NCBI RefSeq assembly: GCF_900109755.1
Contig: NZ_FOAR01000020.1
Span: 1-64,000, forward strand
DNA from: Pseudomonas agarici
GTDB taxonomy: Bacteria; Pseudomonadota; Gammaproteobacteria; Pseudomonadales; Pseudomonadaceae
Direction of reading: 5' to 3'
Length of the DNA: 64,000 bases
Under the pieces are notes generated by a model that was given only the letters and a program-made list of their open reading frames with translations, did not search any database and was not told the DNA's origin. Below, one piece after another: positions 35,587 to 43,336 of this stretch. Made by a program: the position numbers and the translations under genes. Within the stretch, counting starts at the first letter, position 1. Each line of letters opens with the position of its first letter.

Positions 35587-37851
35587 TCAGTCACCTGGTC
35601 TCGGGCCACTTCCAAGAAGATCTTTATTGCTTGGTGATTTTGAGCCGCTCGGCCCCGGGGTGCCGCTTCCCTCCGGCCCAAGTGACTTATGCCAACCCCC
35701 GCCCAAGCCTCCAGACGCCCCATGCTTGGCCTCTCTGACACCACCGATGAAAACATCGTGACCGCTGTCGCCAGTGCTCTGGGCGTCTCCGATGCCGCCG
35801 GCAGCGTGACCAATCCACCGAATGATGTTGTCTGGCACCCAATGGATCAGGCTAATAACGATGTGCACGACAGTGGTCATCACGATCACATGGATGGCCA
35901 CGTAAGCTACGAAGGAGACTATCCCAGTCATGGAGTCAGCCTGAATGCCTGCTACAACGGACATGAAGCCAACGTTGATGAAGCCCACAATCGGCTGCGT
36001 CAGTAGCATTCCGCCTATCAGTCCAAACAGCATGAGCGCTGGGCGCATTACCAGCGAGAGGATCATCATGTAACCCTGGCCGGCCTTGCCGACTGCGTCG
36101 TCGCCGTCCGGGTGAACATGCGCAACGGCGAACAGGGGGGCGGCAATCACTGACTCAAGCACCAGGACGAACCAGTTCACTACGGAGGTAATCCATGTGA
36201 TGAATGGGATCATTGGCACATAGGTGCTTAACGTGGCGCCGAAGAAAAATAAACTGATCAGTAAGACTGTGATCAATGAAGAAAGAAATTGGAAAACAGC
36301 TCCGGCATCGAAACCCACCTTCACCGTCGCCTGAGCTGCCCAAGAGTTTGAGACGCCCACTGCACTTGCCATCGCAGCCATCATCACCTCACCGGTCGTG
36401 ACGATCACATCGCCGAAGGATTTCATCTGGCTCATGTGGTTCAAATTCGAGCCGGCAATGCTCTGAGTCATCTGGTTGATAGCACCCATGAAAGGCGCCG
36501 AAAGCATTTTTTTGACGTACTCCCATGCTCCTTCGCCGTCCCTTGGTGCGCGAATGTTCGTATCGGTGTAGTAAACGTTTCTGATGGACTCAACCCGATT
36601 CTTTGCGTATTCATCGGCTGTCGTGATGACGTCCTGATACGTCTGCAGTGACTCCTTCGTTTCCTTGTCGACGATGTCGATGGGCTCGGCTGCCGGTAGA
36701 GCATTCAAGGTCGACTGCATGACGTCGTTCATTTTGACGATGTGGTTGTACCAGGTTCCGGCAAAGAGCCACCCGCCGTCTTTCGCGCCTGAGAGGAAGT
36801 CAGCCCGGGCTCGATCGCTAGTCTGCGAAACGGCTGTTTTGGCTGCCGCCCGAAGTGAGTTTTCATACTTGTTTGCCGCAGAGTCGAGGGCACCAGCTTC
36901 AGGCTTCTGCCCTGCAACGATCTGCTGAGCCGTCGGACGAATATCGAGGATCATCTGCTGAACGGCTTTTGCATGGGCTGCGAGGATCGGCTCCTTGATG
37001 ATCTTTGTGTTGCTGTTGCCTTCCGAGGCCTCCCAGCTTTGTTTCCAGGTCAACGCGCCGCAAACATCAGGATTCATGTAAGAGCTGTCGTTGGCTTTCC
37101 ATTTGTAGTCGATGACTGTGTACGAGGCATTGGCGTACCTCTGGATCATATTCGCCGCACCATAAACTGGGATGGCGTCCGGAAGAGCCACATTGAGCTC
37201 TCCGGTATTTACCACTTTGCGTGGTGAGGAAACCGCCTGAATCTTGGTTGAGCGCCCTGAGGCCGCAAACTGTTTGTTCATGGCTGCGGCGCACACCTCA
37301 AACTTCAGAATACTGGCCGCCAATGGTCGCGAATCAGGAATCATTGGGCGGGTGAGCATCCCGTCTTTCCCCATCTGGTCCACAGCCTGGCTCCAGATCG
37401 CGTCACCGATGCCGACGCCTTGAATCGCGAGCCAGAGCACGATGATTTGGATCAGCGAGTAGCCATGCCCGAGGGGGAGCAGCAGGGCGGTACCGCCGAC
37501 AGTCCGAAGCGGAATCCAGATAGAGCTCATTTTCTTGCCAAGCACCTCTCCGTCATGCGCGGAGTCGATCGTGCCTTTGATCGTGGTGTAGCCCACGAAA
37601 AGCATGCCCAGGAAGAGCACTGCGCCACCGAAGACTCCCATCATGGAGCCCATAACGTCCTCGGCTTCCCCTGTTTGGACATTGCCTCCTGAATGGATGG
37701 TGCCGACGATGGATCCGAATACTTCCTCCAGAAAGTCGATCGACGTATCACCTGGTGGTGGAGTGAACTGCTGAAAGGGGCCGCCTGCGGCTAGGACTGG
37801 TTCGCAGGATAGAGCCGCAAGCAGCGTCAGCAAATGGAAGGTTAATCTCAT
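35587..37851 (-). CDS. DotA/TraY-family inner-membrane protein of a type IVB secretion system
   Basis: A 754-residue polytopic protein with a signal peptide (MRLTFHLLTLLAALSCEPVLA). The family pattern is clear: 'EVFGSIVGTIHSGG', 'LFVGYTTIKGTIDSAHDGEVLG', 'WIPLRTVGGTALLLPL', 'QGVGIGDAIW' and several C-terminal membrane segments, with a Gly/Ser-rich tail. DotA/TraY proteins are required for conjugation by IncI plasmids and for the Dot/Icm system. It overlaps the next gene upstream by four bases. Without the remaining tra genes it cannot form a transfer apparatus. Confidence 0.88.
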   Translation of the reverse strand: MRLTFHLLTLLAALSCEPVLAAGGPFQQFTPPPGDTSIDFLEEVFGSIVGTIHSGGNVQTGEAEDVMGSMMGVFGGAVLFLGMLFVGYTTIKGTIDSAHDGEVLGKKMSSIWIPLRTVGGTALLLPLGHGYSLIQIIVLWLAIQGVGIGDAIWSQAVDQMGKDGMLTRPMIPDSRPLAASILKFEVCAAAMNKQFAASGRSTKIQAVSSPRKVVNTGELNVALPDAIPVYGAANMIQRYANASYTVIDYKWKANDSSYMNPDVCGALTWKQSWEASEGNSNTKIIKEPILAAHAKAVQQMILDIRPTAQQIVAGQKPEAGALDSAANKYENSLRAAAKTAVSQTSDRARADFLSGAKDGGWLFAGTWYNHIVKMNDVMQSTLNALPAAEPIDIVDKETKESLQTYQDVITTADEYAKNRVESIRNVYYTDTNIRAPRDGEGAWEYVKKMLSAPFMGAINQMTQSIAGSNLNHMSQMKSFGDVIVTTGEVMMAAMASAVGVSNSWAAQATVKVGFDAGAVFQFLSSLITVLLISLFFFGATLSTYVPMIPFITWITSVVNWFVLVLESVIAAPLFAVAHVHPDGDDAVGKAGQGYMMILSLVMRPALMLFGLIGGMLLTQPIVGFINVGFMSVVAGIQADSMTGIVSFVAYVAIHVIVMTTVVHIVISLIHWVPDNIIRWIGHAAGGIGDAQSTGDSGHDVFIGGVREAKHGASGGLGGGWHKSLGPEGSGTPGPSGSKSPSNKDLLGSGPRPGD

Positions 37852-38153
37852 TTCTCAACACTCGGGCTATTGGCTGAAACTGCGGTTACTGCCAAGGCGT
37901 CGTGCACGTACAGCAACGCGTAGGGCACCCCGGCCAGCCGCCAATACGAGCCGTGACCATTGAGATAGAGTTGCATCGATATGTAGGTTGCGGCCGCGGT
38001 CAAAGGAAATATCCACCATCGGCGGAGACCTCCCCATGCTCTATGTTGCCCTGCAGGTAACAAAATATTGGACAGCAGAAGCAATAGATAAAACATCCGA
38101 TTTGTTAAAGTTGTAAGTTGGGGCGAAGAAAGAAGTGATCTTATGCGCGGCAT
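37848..38153 (-). CDS. Small membrane protein linked to DotA/TraY
   Basis: A 101-residue protein with three or four predicted membrane segments ('MFYLLLLLSNILLP', 'WWIFPLTAAATYISMQLYL', 'YALLYVHDALAVTA'). It overlaps the dotA-like gene by four bases and the upstream HTH gene by 13, so the three form one operon. No family recognised; a conjugation accessory role is likely from position. Confidence 0.6.
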   Translation of the reverse strand: MPRIRSLLSSPQLTTLTNRMFYLLLLLSNILLPAGQHRAWGGLRRWWIFPLTAAATYISMQLYLNGHGSYWRLAGVPYALLYVHDALAVTAVSANSPSVEK

Positions 38154-38380
38154 GATAGAAGCTCCGCAACTTCAATGGTTCGGTAGAAGATCCTCCGGCC
38201 GACCTGAACTTTGCAGTTTGAGAGCCCTACAGCAAGCTTTGATCGTTGAAGTAAAAAAGCTCTGAGACCACCTGGAGTTTTCTCCAGAAGATTGGCCATC
38301 TGGTCTTGGGAAAGAAGCGGCCCATAGCGATGTAAAAATTCGGATTCGAATGTGGGCTTAAGATTAGTAGCTGCGTTCAT
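38141..38380 (-). CDS. Small putative DNA-binding protein
   Basis: A 79-residue protein whose centre, 'LSQDQMANLLEKTPGGLRAFL', has the pattern of an HTH/excisionase-type fold followed by a 'GRRIFYRTIEVAELL' strand-helix. Such proteins are found beside plasmid transfer genes and often regulate them. It is the first gene of the operon running to the DotA/TraY homologue and begins next to the AT-rich region with the iterons. Confidence 0.5.
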   Translation of the reverse strand: MNAATNLKPTFESEFLHRYGPLLSQDQMANLLEKTPGGLRAFLLQRSKLAVGLSNCKVQVGRRIFYRTIEVAELLSCRA

Positions 38381-38961
38381 TGACGGGCTCTCGAGTCAGG
38401 AAGAGTGCGCCCAGATCATTTGGAGTTTATTTGTTTTTTGTCAAATGTATTGTTGCGTATTATTTTTTATGCGCTTTTTTAATTTATGGGTGTTTGGGCT
38501 GAATTTTCGAAAAAACCCTATAGCGAGTGAGTATCAGATTTTAGCTATTATAGGGTTTGTGTGGCGAAGTGTGCTGTAAACCCCAAAATTTAAAATTTTT
38601 CATAAAGGGTTTTCAGTTGGGCGGTGGTGCCCCATATCCATTCACCTTGCTCCCCATAGACGTTCACTTCACGCTCCCCATAAGCTTTCACCTTACAAGA
38701 AGCTGCTCCCCATAAACGTTCACCATACGCCCCATATCCGTTCACCTTCGCCCCATAAGTATTCACCTAACTAGTACTGTGGGCCACGTAGATCACGGTG
38801 TGGAGTGTGTCTAAAGCTTTGTTTTGTATTGGCTAAAAGAAAAACATACAAACAGCACTGGACGGGAGGGGGGTTATTACCGAAACTAAAAGAAGTCAGC
38901 GCTTGCCCGGGGCGGCAACCCCAGGCAGCGCCTAACCACCAAGACCGCAGGAGGTCCTGAA
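38381..38961. other. Non-coding region with hairpin and iterons
   Basis: A 580-bp gap. The left part is very AT-rich, with an inverted repeat (AAACCCTATA at 38513 and its complement ending at 38558). The right part holds the iteron array and the promoter of the genes at 38962. It looks like a plasmid origin or partition region. Confidence 0.5.
38630..38767 (+). repeat. Six 17-bp iterons, consensus CCCCATANNCGTTCACC
   Basis: Copies start at 38630, 38652, 38676, 38708, 38730 and 38751. The first seven bases are invariant, and the TTCAC near the end is invariant. Spacings are 22, 24, 32, 22 and 21 bases, near two or three helical turns, as for sites bound by a replication initiator. No initiator gene is present in the island. 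Confidence 0.75.
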
Positions 38962-39189
38962 ATGGCTATGTCGATTGTATCTGAAAATCTTGTTGAAGAT
39001 CTTCTCTACGAAGCGTCTCCGGAAGCTGATGCTCCAGAGTTTGACCACGAAATGAGGGGGCTCTGCGCCACGCTTCAACCGGCTCTTGATCAGGTTATTG
39101 CTGCCTATCAAGCTGCGGCGACGACGCTTTACACCGAGCGTGCGTTTCGTCTGTTTCTGTCAAACTTGATTTCGGCTGTGGAAGAATGA
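38962..39189 (+). CDS. Small hypothetical protein (75 aa)
   Basis: A 75-residue acidic, helical protein with AGGAGG eight bases upstream of the ATG. No signal peptide and no recognised family. Its stop overlaps the start of the next gene by four bases, so the two are coupled. It lies right after the iteron array, where plasmids usually carry replication, copy-control or partition genes. Confidence 0.6.
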   Translation: MAMSIVSENLVEDLLYEASPEADAPEFDHEMRGLCATLQPALDQVIAAYQAAATTLYTERAFRLFLSNLISAVEE

Positions 39190-39629
39190 TTGGAAAAATG
39201 AACGCTCCCTCTCATTCTCATCCGCTATATCGATTAGCGTGCTGCCCCTTTAAGCACGCTGAAATAGAGACCTTTGTAGAATTTGCTCTATTGATATGGT
39301 ACTCGGATAATCTGCGGCCTGAAGAAGTGTTCAGAGATCTGGGAGGGGATGAAACCTCAAAGCGGAGGGCGATTTATTTAATCGATCGATTTCGACGTTA
39401 TCCTTGCTTGACGGATGAGCGTGCAGAAGCGTTAAGGCTGTTCGTTATGGGATGGGATAGTTTAAAGCGAGAGACTAAAGTTCAGCGTAAAGACAACTCT
39501 ATAAAAAGCCTAGACAAGCTAGCTCTTGAGTGGGGCCTAGATGAAGATGTGGTGCTTTTGGCCAAACATGTTTTGAAGTATCAAACTAGGCATTACGCAG
39601 CCACTGTCGGGATGAGAACGGGATATTGA
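39186..39629 (+). CDS. Hypothetical protein (147 aa), iteron-linked
   Basis: A 147-residue soluble protein, possibly starting at the second Met (MNAPSHSHPL). The sequence is helical with a basic middle ('RRAIYLIDRFRRYP'), compatible with DNA or RNA binding, but I do not recognise the family. It is in an operon with the 75-residue gene and converges with the retron RT gene, 80 bp away. Confidence 0.55.
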   Translation: MIGKMNAPSHSHPLYRLACCPFKHAEIETFVEFALLIWYSDNLRPEEVFRDLGGDETSKRRAIYLIDRFRRYPCLTDERAEALRLFVMGWDSLKRETKVQRKDNSIKSLDKLALEWGLDEDVVLLAKHVLKYQTRHYAATVGMRTGY

Positions 39630-39710
39630 AAGGGTCCGTTTTAATGCTAACGCAGCTCGTGTCTAGGCCTAGATTTTTAGACCTAGACTGAGCTTTCGAA
39701 GGTAGGTCGT

Positions 39711-41447
39711 TTAGCGCTTGTTCCCGTAGGATCTCGCAATTTCTCTGATCTGCTCAAATGTACCGGTGAAGCCTGATAGATCAATTTTATCGAAAGGCGC
39801 GACTCGCGAAAGGATATAGTCAGCAAATTTGTTTTTCGATAGAGCTACGTTGACTTTTTTGCTCATGTCAATTATTTCGCTGTCGTAGATTAGAGACTGC
39901 TTATTTGGTAATCGGCAAAATAGCGGTTTTTCACCTTTAAAGCAGCTAAGAGAATCAAATTCGTCCTTTGAAAATAATCTTCTACCTTCAATGTCCTCTT
40001 GGAACAACTGTTCATCTTTATAAAGGTGTTCAATACAAACAAACTGAGTGTCACGAAAATCAGGTACAGGAATCACCAAACTGAACACGTTGTTTCCGTG
40101 ATCCTTATAGCTTCCCGGAGAGCCACCCATGTTACTAATTATGTCTTTCTCATCCCGGTCGAATATACAGATAGTCAGATGGCGTTGCAGTGCTTCACTT
40201 AAGTTTTCACATAAAGCCTTAAGTGCGGGACTTCCAGATTTTTTTGTCTCTTTAAAAAGTATATTGAGGTCGTCGAACTGGTTGGATCTTTTAAAATGCT
40301 CATAGGCATTTTTTAGATGTTTGTTGTCAGTAACACCTTCTGTATAGATATGGATTTCCTGGGCAATAGCTACGGTTATTTTTCTTTCGTCTAGCTTGTA
40401 GGTGTCATCAAGAGCTTTTAGCCTTCGAGCAAGTGAAAGAAAAACTGGGTCTGAGTAACCTTTTACGTGACCAATATGGTTAATCTTCCCTCTTACGACC
40501 CATTTAAATCTGGAGTCTGACTCGCTATGGCGGTTTTTTTTGTCGACTTTTTCTTTCCAGAAGTTTTCTGCAGACTCTAGTCCATGTTTTTCCCATGAAT
40601 ATAGTGCTGCCCTCACTTCTCGCGTGAACTCGCGAGGGACGTTTACTTTCTTATTAACTACTAAACCAGTAACTATTTGCCGTTCAGCCCGGCTTCGAAG
40701 AAATGCTTTTTCCTCGTTTATAGCAAATCCCGCGCCTTCGATTAAGTTCTTAAGTTCGTCTCCAATTTTTACGCTCCCATCTTCCATCTTTTCAGCTATT
40801 ATTCTAGGGAACATTGCACCGCTATTGGAGAAAAATATGTCATCGGCGTAACGGGTGTAGTAACACTTGTTTTTGGCGGCAAGCTCTTTAAGGGTGTAAT
40901 CTAATCCCTTGCACACAAGATTGCTAATTAGAGGGCTCGTAGGGGCGCCCTGAGTTAATCTTCCATCCTTCGTGCATAAAAAGCTAAGTGTTCTAGCGGC
41001 ATCTCGGGATAATGAGAAAGGGGGGCTGGAAAATATGCCAATAACTCTTCTTTGAGTTATAGAGTGGAAGAAATCTTTTAGGTCAACTCGCAAAACCCAT
41101 CGTTGAAAATCGTGGACATCTGCATTTTCAACAATTCCTCGATCTTGAACATAGGCAAATACACATGCCCTTGGTTTATAGTAGGGCTCGAATTTACCAA
41201 GGATGGTTTTCTGCAGGTCTTTTAACCCTTTCACTGGCGCTTCGACAATGCGCTCGCCCCCGCCTCTTTTGCTTATAGTGAAAGTCTTATATTTTTTATG
41301 ATCTGGCAGGAAGTATGCGTAATAATTAAGTCGGCCTAAACTTATCCCCAGTTCCGCAGCTAGTTCTTTATTGTTTTTTATTTTTACAGTGGGGGCTAGG
41401 AGATCTAAAATTGAGGCGGGTAGAGGACTTACTTCGGGGACAGACAT
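39711..41447 (-). CDS. Retron reverse transcriptase fused to a TOPRIM domain (Ec67-like)
   Basis: A 578-residue protein. The RT domain (about 40-300) has the two retron hallmarks NAxxH (NADVH, 108-112) and VTG (259-261), plus 'VDLKDFF', QGAPTSP at 166-172 and the catalytic YADD at 200-203. The C-terminal half contains a TOPRIM fold with E370 in 'YTEGVTD' and DRD at 430-432, as in the RT-TOPRIM protein of retron Ec67. The start MSVPEVSPLP is chosen because it leaves the upstream ncRNA intact; a longer frame would read back into it. Retrons are anti-phage systems in which the TOPRIM nuclease is thought to be the effector. The gene is AT-rich. Confidence 0.88.
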   Translation of the reverse strand: MSVPEVSPLPASILDLLAPTVKIKNNKELAAELGISLGRLNYYAYFLPDHKKYKTFTISKRGGGERIVEAPVKGLKDLQKTILGKFEPYYKPRACVFAYVQDRGIVENADVHDFQRWVLRVDLKDFFHSITQRRVIGIFSSPPFSLSRDAARTLSFLCTKDGRLTQGAPTSPLISNLVCKGLDYTLKELAAKNKCYYTRYADDIFFSNSGAMFPRIIAEKMEDGSVKIGDELKNLIEGAGFAINEEKAFLRSRAERQIVTGLVVNKKVNVPREFTREVRAALYSWEKHGLESAENFWKEKVDKKNRHSESDSRFKWVVRGKINHIGHVKGYSDPVFLSLARRLKALDDTYKLDERKITVAIAQEIHIYTEGVTDNKHLKNAYEHFKRSNQFDDLNILFKETKKSGSPALKALCENLSEALQRHLTICIFDRDEKDIISNMGGSPGSYKDHGNNVFSLVIPVPDFRDTQFVCIEHLYKDEQLFQEDIEGRRLFSKDEFDSLSCFKGEKPLFCRLPNKQSLIYDSEIIDMSKKVNVALSKNKFADYILSRVAPFDKIDLSGFTGTFEQIREIARSYGNKR

Positions 41448-41478
41448 GCTTCCATTCTCTGCTGCGGAATTAGGTGGA

Positions 41479-41593
41479 CTGCCCAGGACTCCAACTCCGG
41501 AGAGATGACCTCTATCCGGCCAACTCGAAGAGTCAAAGGTAAAAGCGCTACAAGCCAAGGCGAATTCGCCTCAGAAATGCGAGTCCTGAACAG
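41479..41593 (-). ncRNA. Candidate retron msr-msd RNA
   Basis: Between the integrase stop and the RT start, a1 (41593-41581, CTGTTCAGGACTC) pairs with a2 (41491-41479, GAGTCCTGGGCAG) over 13 positions, including two G-U pairs, as expected for the closing stem of a retron RNA. Inside are three hairpins: AGGCG-AATT-CGCCT, ACTC-TTC-GAGT, and CCGG..AGAG with CTCTCCGG. a2 ends 31 bases before the RT ATG. The branching G cannot be fixed by eye. Confidence 0.7.
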
Positions 41594-41669
41594 TCGCGAG
41601 GCTATCCTAATGGCAAAATGAAGGCGCGGGAAGTCTCGCTGATCGTTTTCTACAGAAGGTAATATTGCC

Positions 41670-42788
41670 TCAGTTGGCCGCTCTTTCCTTTCTCTGCTTT
41701 TTGGCGTCTGCCTTATCGAGCGTCTCTACAAGGTCCTCCGTCCTTAAATGTGTGTATCGCTTGAGCATCTGCATCGATTTGTGGCCGCTGATGGCTGCAA
41801 CTTGTTGATCGGAGAACAGGCCGGTTTCAACAAGCCCGCTCACCGCCTCATGGCGCAGGTCGTGAAAACGAAAATCCGCCATGCCGATTTTCTTCTTCAT
41901 GTCGTTCCAGATCTTGGAAAACACATATGGACGTCGCTTGTCATCCTTGCCTGGTTCACCAAAGAAAACTAAGTCCGTGTCGGTCGGCCGCGCGGGGTTG
42001 TCCAGCGCCTCGGTAATCGCAGCTGTCGCCAGAGTGCTGAGAGGTACAGAGCGGTGCTCACCATTTTTGGTGTCTGAGAGCGTCACTACGCGCTTTTTGA
42101 GGTTGACCTGATGGCGACGCAGCGTCGTGATCTCTGAAGAGCGCATACCGGTTTCTACGGCGATTCTGACGATCCAGCCGAGCATGGGGTTGTGATAGGC
42201 GTTTACGGCTTTGAGAAGGCGTATTTTTTCCTCTGGAGCGAGGCGTCTATTTCTTCCTGGTCCAGGACTCGGCTTGCGGATGTTTGCTACCGGATTTTGT
42301 GGAAGGCCAATACGCCACTCTTGAATGGCTACCGTGAACAAGTTGCTGAGTAGGGCGAGTTCAAGGCGCACTGTGTTCGCGCTGACGTTCCTGGGGATGA
42401 TCAGGCTATCTTTCTTGAGCTTCGTGCGCACAGGCTCGTTTAATCGCTTGTCGCGGTAGCCGGCGACGATATCTGGAGTTAATGCGGCGAGTGAGTATTT
42501 TCCCAGAAGACGTATTAGCGGTTCGGCCTTGGTCTTTTCGGCTTTTTGAGTGGAAGCTTTTTTGGAGGGAGTGACTTCGAGGAGATAGCGATGCAGGGCT
42601 GCTTCCAAAGTCATTTTTTCTGAAAGCGTTCGACGGACATACATCCCTCGGACCATTTCGTCCTCGGTGCTACGAGCCCAGTCTTCGGCATCACGTTTGG
42701 TTCGGAAGGTCTTGGAAGCTGTAGGCCATCCTTGCTTGCGGATGACTGCTTTCCATGTTGCGGAGGGGGTCTTTACTATTGTCGCCAT
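41670..42788 (-). CDS. Tyrosine integrase of the tRNA-Phe island
   Basis: A 372-residue site-specific integrase. It has an N-terminal arm-binding region and a core-binding SAM-like domain (about 60-165). The catalytic domain shows Arg in 'AVETGMRSSEITTL', HDLRH in 'FRFHDLRHEAVSGL', 'ISGHKSMQ' and the nucleophile Tyr in 'MLKRYTHL'. It begins 97 bp from the 3' end of tRNA-Phe and is read in the same direction, the standard arrangement for an island integrase. The tRNA terminator has been displaced to the far end, so tRNA transcription could reach this gene. It appears intact, so excision may still be possible. Confidence 0.92.
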   Translation of the reverse strand: MATIVKTPSATWKAVIRKQGWPTASKTFRTKRDAEDWARSTEDEMVRGMYVRRTLSEKMTLEAALHRYLLEVTPSKKASTQKAEKTKAEPLIRLLGKYSLAALTPDIVAGYRDKRLNEPVRTKLKKDSLIIPRNVSANTVRLELALLSNLFTVAIQEWRIGLPQNPVANIRKPSPGPGRNRRLAPEEKIRLLKAVNAYHNPMLGWIVRIAVETGMRSSEITTLRRHQVNLKKRVVTLSDTKNGEHRSVPLSTLATAAITEALDNPARPTDTDLVFFGEPGKDDKRRPYVFSKIWNDMKKKIGMADFRFHDLRHEAVSGLVETGLFSDQQVAAISGHKSMQMLKRYTHLRTEDLVETLDKADAKKQRKERAAN

Positions 42789-42878
42789 CGCTGTCTCCAG
42801 AGCTTACGTATCGGCACTGTACCGAAACTGTACCTCTGGAGCGATGGACTAAGGCTTAGTGTTGCGCTAAGCCTTTGA

Positions 42879-42930
42879 AATTAGTGGTGCCCAGAGACGG
42901 AATCGAACCGCCGACACGGGGATTTTCAAT
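42879..42930 (-). repeat. attR: tRNA-Phe-side copy of the island repeat
   Basis: Identical over 52 bases to 28154-28205. It overlaps the 3' portion of the intact tRNA-Phe, showing that the island reconstitutes the tRNA at this end. Confidence 0.92.
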
Positions 42931-42960
42931 CCCCTGCTCTACCGACTGAGCTATCTGGGC
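42885..42960 (-). tRNA. tRNA-Phe (anticodon GAA)
   Basis: A 76-base cloverleaf on the minus strand. The acceptor GCCCAGA pairs with TCTGGGC, followed by encoded ACCA. The D-loop is AGCTCAGTCGGTAGAGC. The anticodon stem-loop GGGGATTGAAAATCCCC carries GAA, and the T-arm contains GGTTCGATTCC. It is the insertion target of the island. Confidence 0.95.
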
Positions 42961-43063
42961 AACGGGGCGCATTAAACGGGTTTTTCGAGGATGCGTCAAG
43001 CATGATTTCAAAAAATATTTAACTATTACCGTCGCTTACGATCCAAACCTGGCCCCGCCGGGA

Positions 43064-43336
43064 TTATTCGGCGGGTGGAACGTAGCCTTCGGCCTTGGCG
43101 TATTCCTCGCCGGAAAAGAACTTGTCCATCTCGCCCTGGAGGAACTTGCGATCCTCGGGATTCATCATGTTCAGGCGCTTTTCGTTGATCAACAGGGTTT
43201 GGTGCTTCTGCCAGTCGGCCCAGGCCTTCTGGGATACGTGGTCGAAGATATCCTGGCCTTTGGCGCCCGGATAGGGAAGGCGCTCCAGGCCCGGCAGTTG
43301 TTCGTGGTACTTACGGCACATCACGGTGCGGGTCAT
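43064..43336 (-). CDS. yggX: YggX family Fe(2+)-trafficking protein
   Basis: A 90-residue protein, the family length. Signatures are 'MTRTVMCRKYHEQLPGLERLP' with the conserved Cys7, 'WADWQKHQTLLINEKRLN' and the acidic C-terminus. YggX proteins protect Fe-S clusters against oxidative damage. It is the last gene of asmA-mutY-yggX, overlapping mutY by four bases. The pairing with mutY is conserved in gamma-proteobacteria, and MutY is itself an Fe-S enzyme. Confidence 0.93.
   Translation of the reverse strand: MTRTVMCRKYHEQLPGLERLPYPGAKGQDIFDHVSQKAWADWQKHQTLLINEKRLNMMNPEDRKFLQGEMDKFFSGEEYAKAEGYVPPAE

Larger units (their letters stand above)
28154..42930. mobile_element. Genomic island of about 14.8 kb in tRNA-Phe
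   Basis: It is bounded by 52-bp direct repeats of the tRNA-Phe 3' end, with a tyrosine integrase adjacent to the intact tRNA. Contents in order: HEPN-ATPase-methyltransferase cassette, recombinase, PilV, DotA/TraY, small plasmid-type genes, iterons, retron, integrase. Many genes are clearly more AT-rich than the flanking core. No relaxase, coupling protein or replication initiator is visible, so it seems to be a decayed integrative conjugative or plasmid-like element now carrying defence cargo. Confidence 0.9.

Noticed and set aside
38630..38767. CRISPR array
   Set aside because: The repeats are 17 bp with only 4-15 bp between them, too short and irregular for spacers, and there are no cas genes; they fit iterons.
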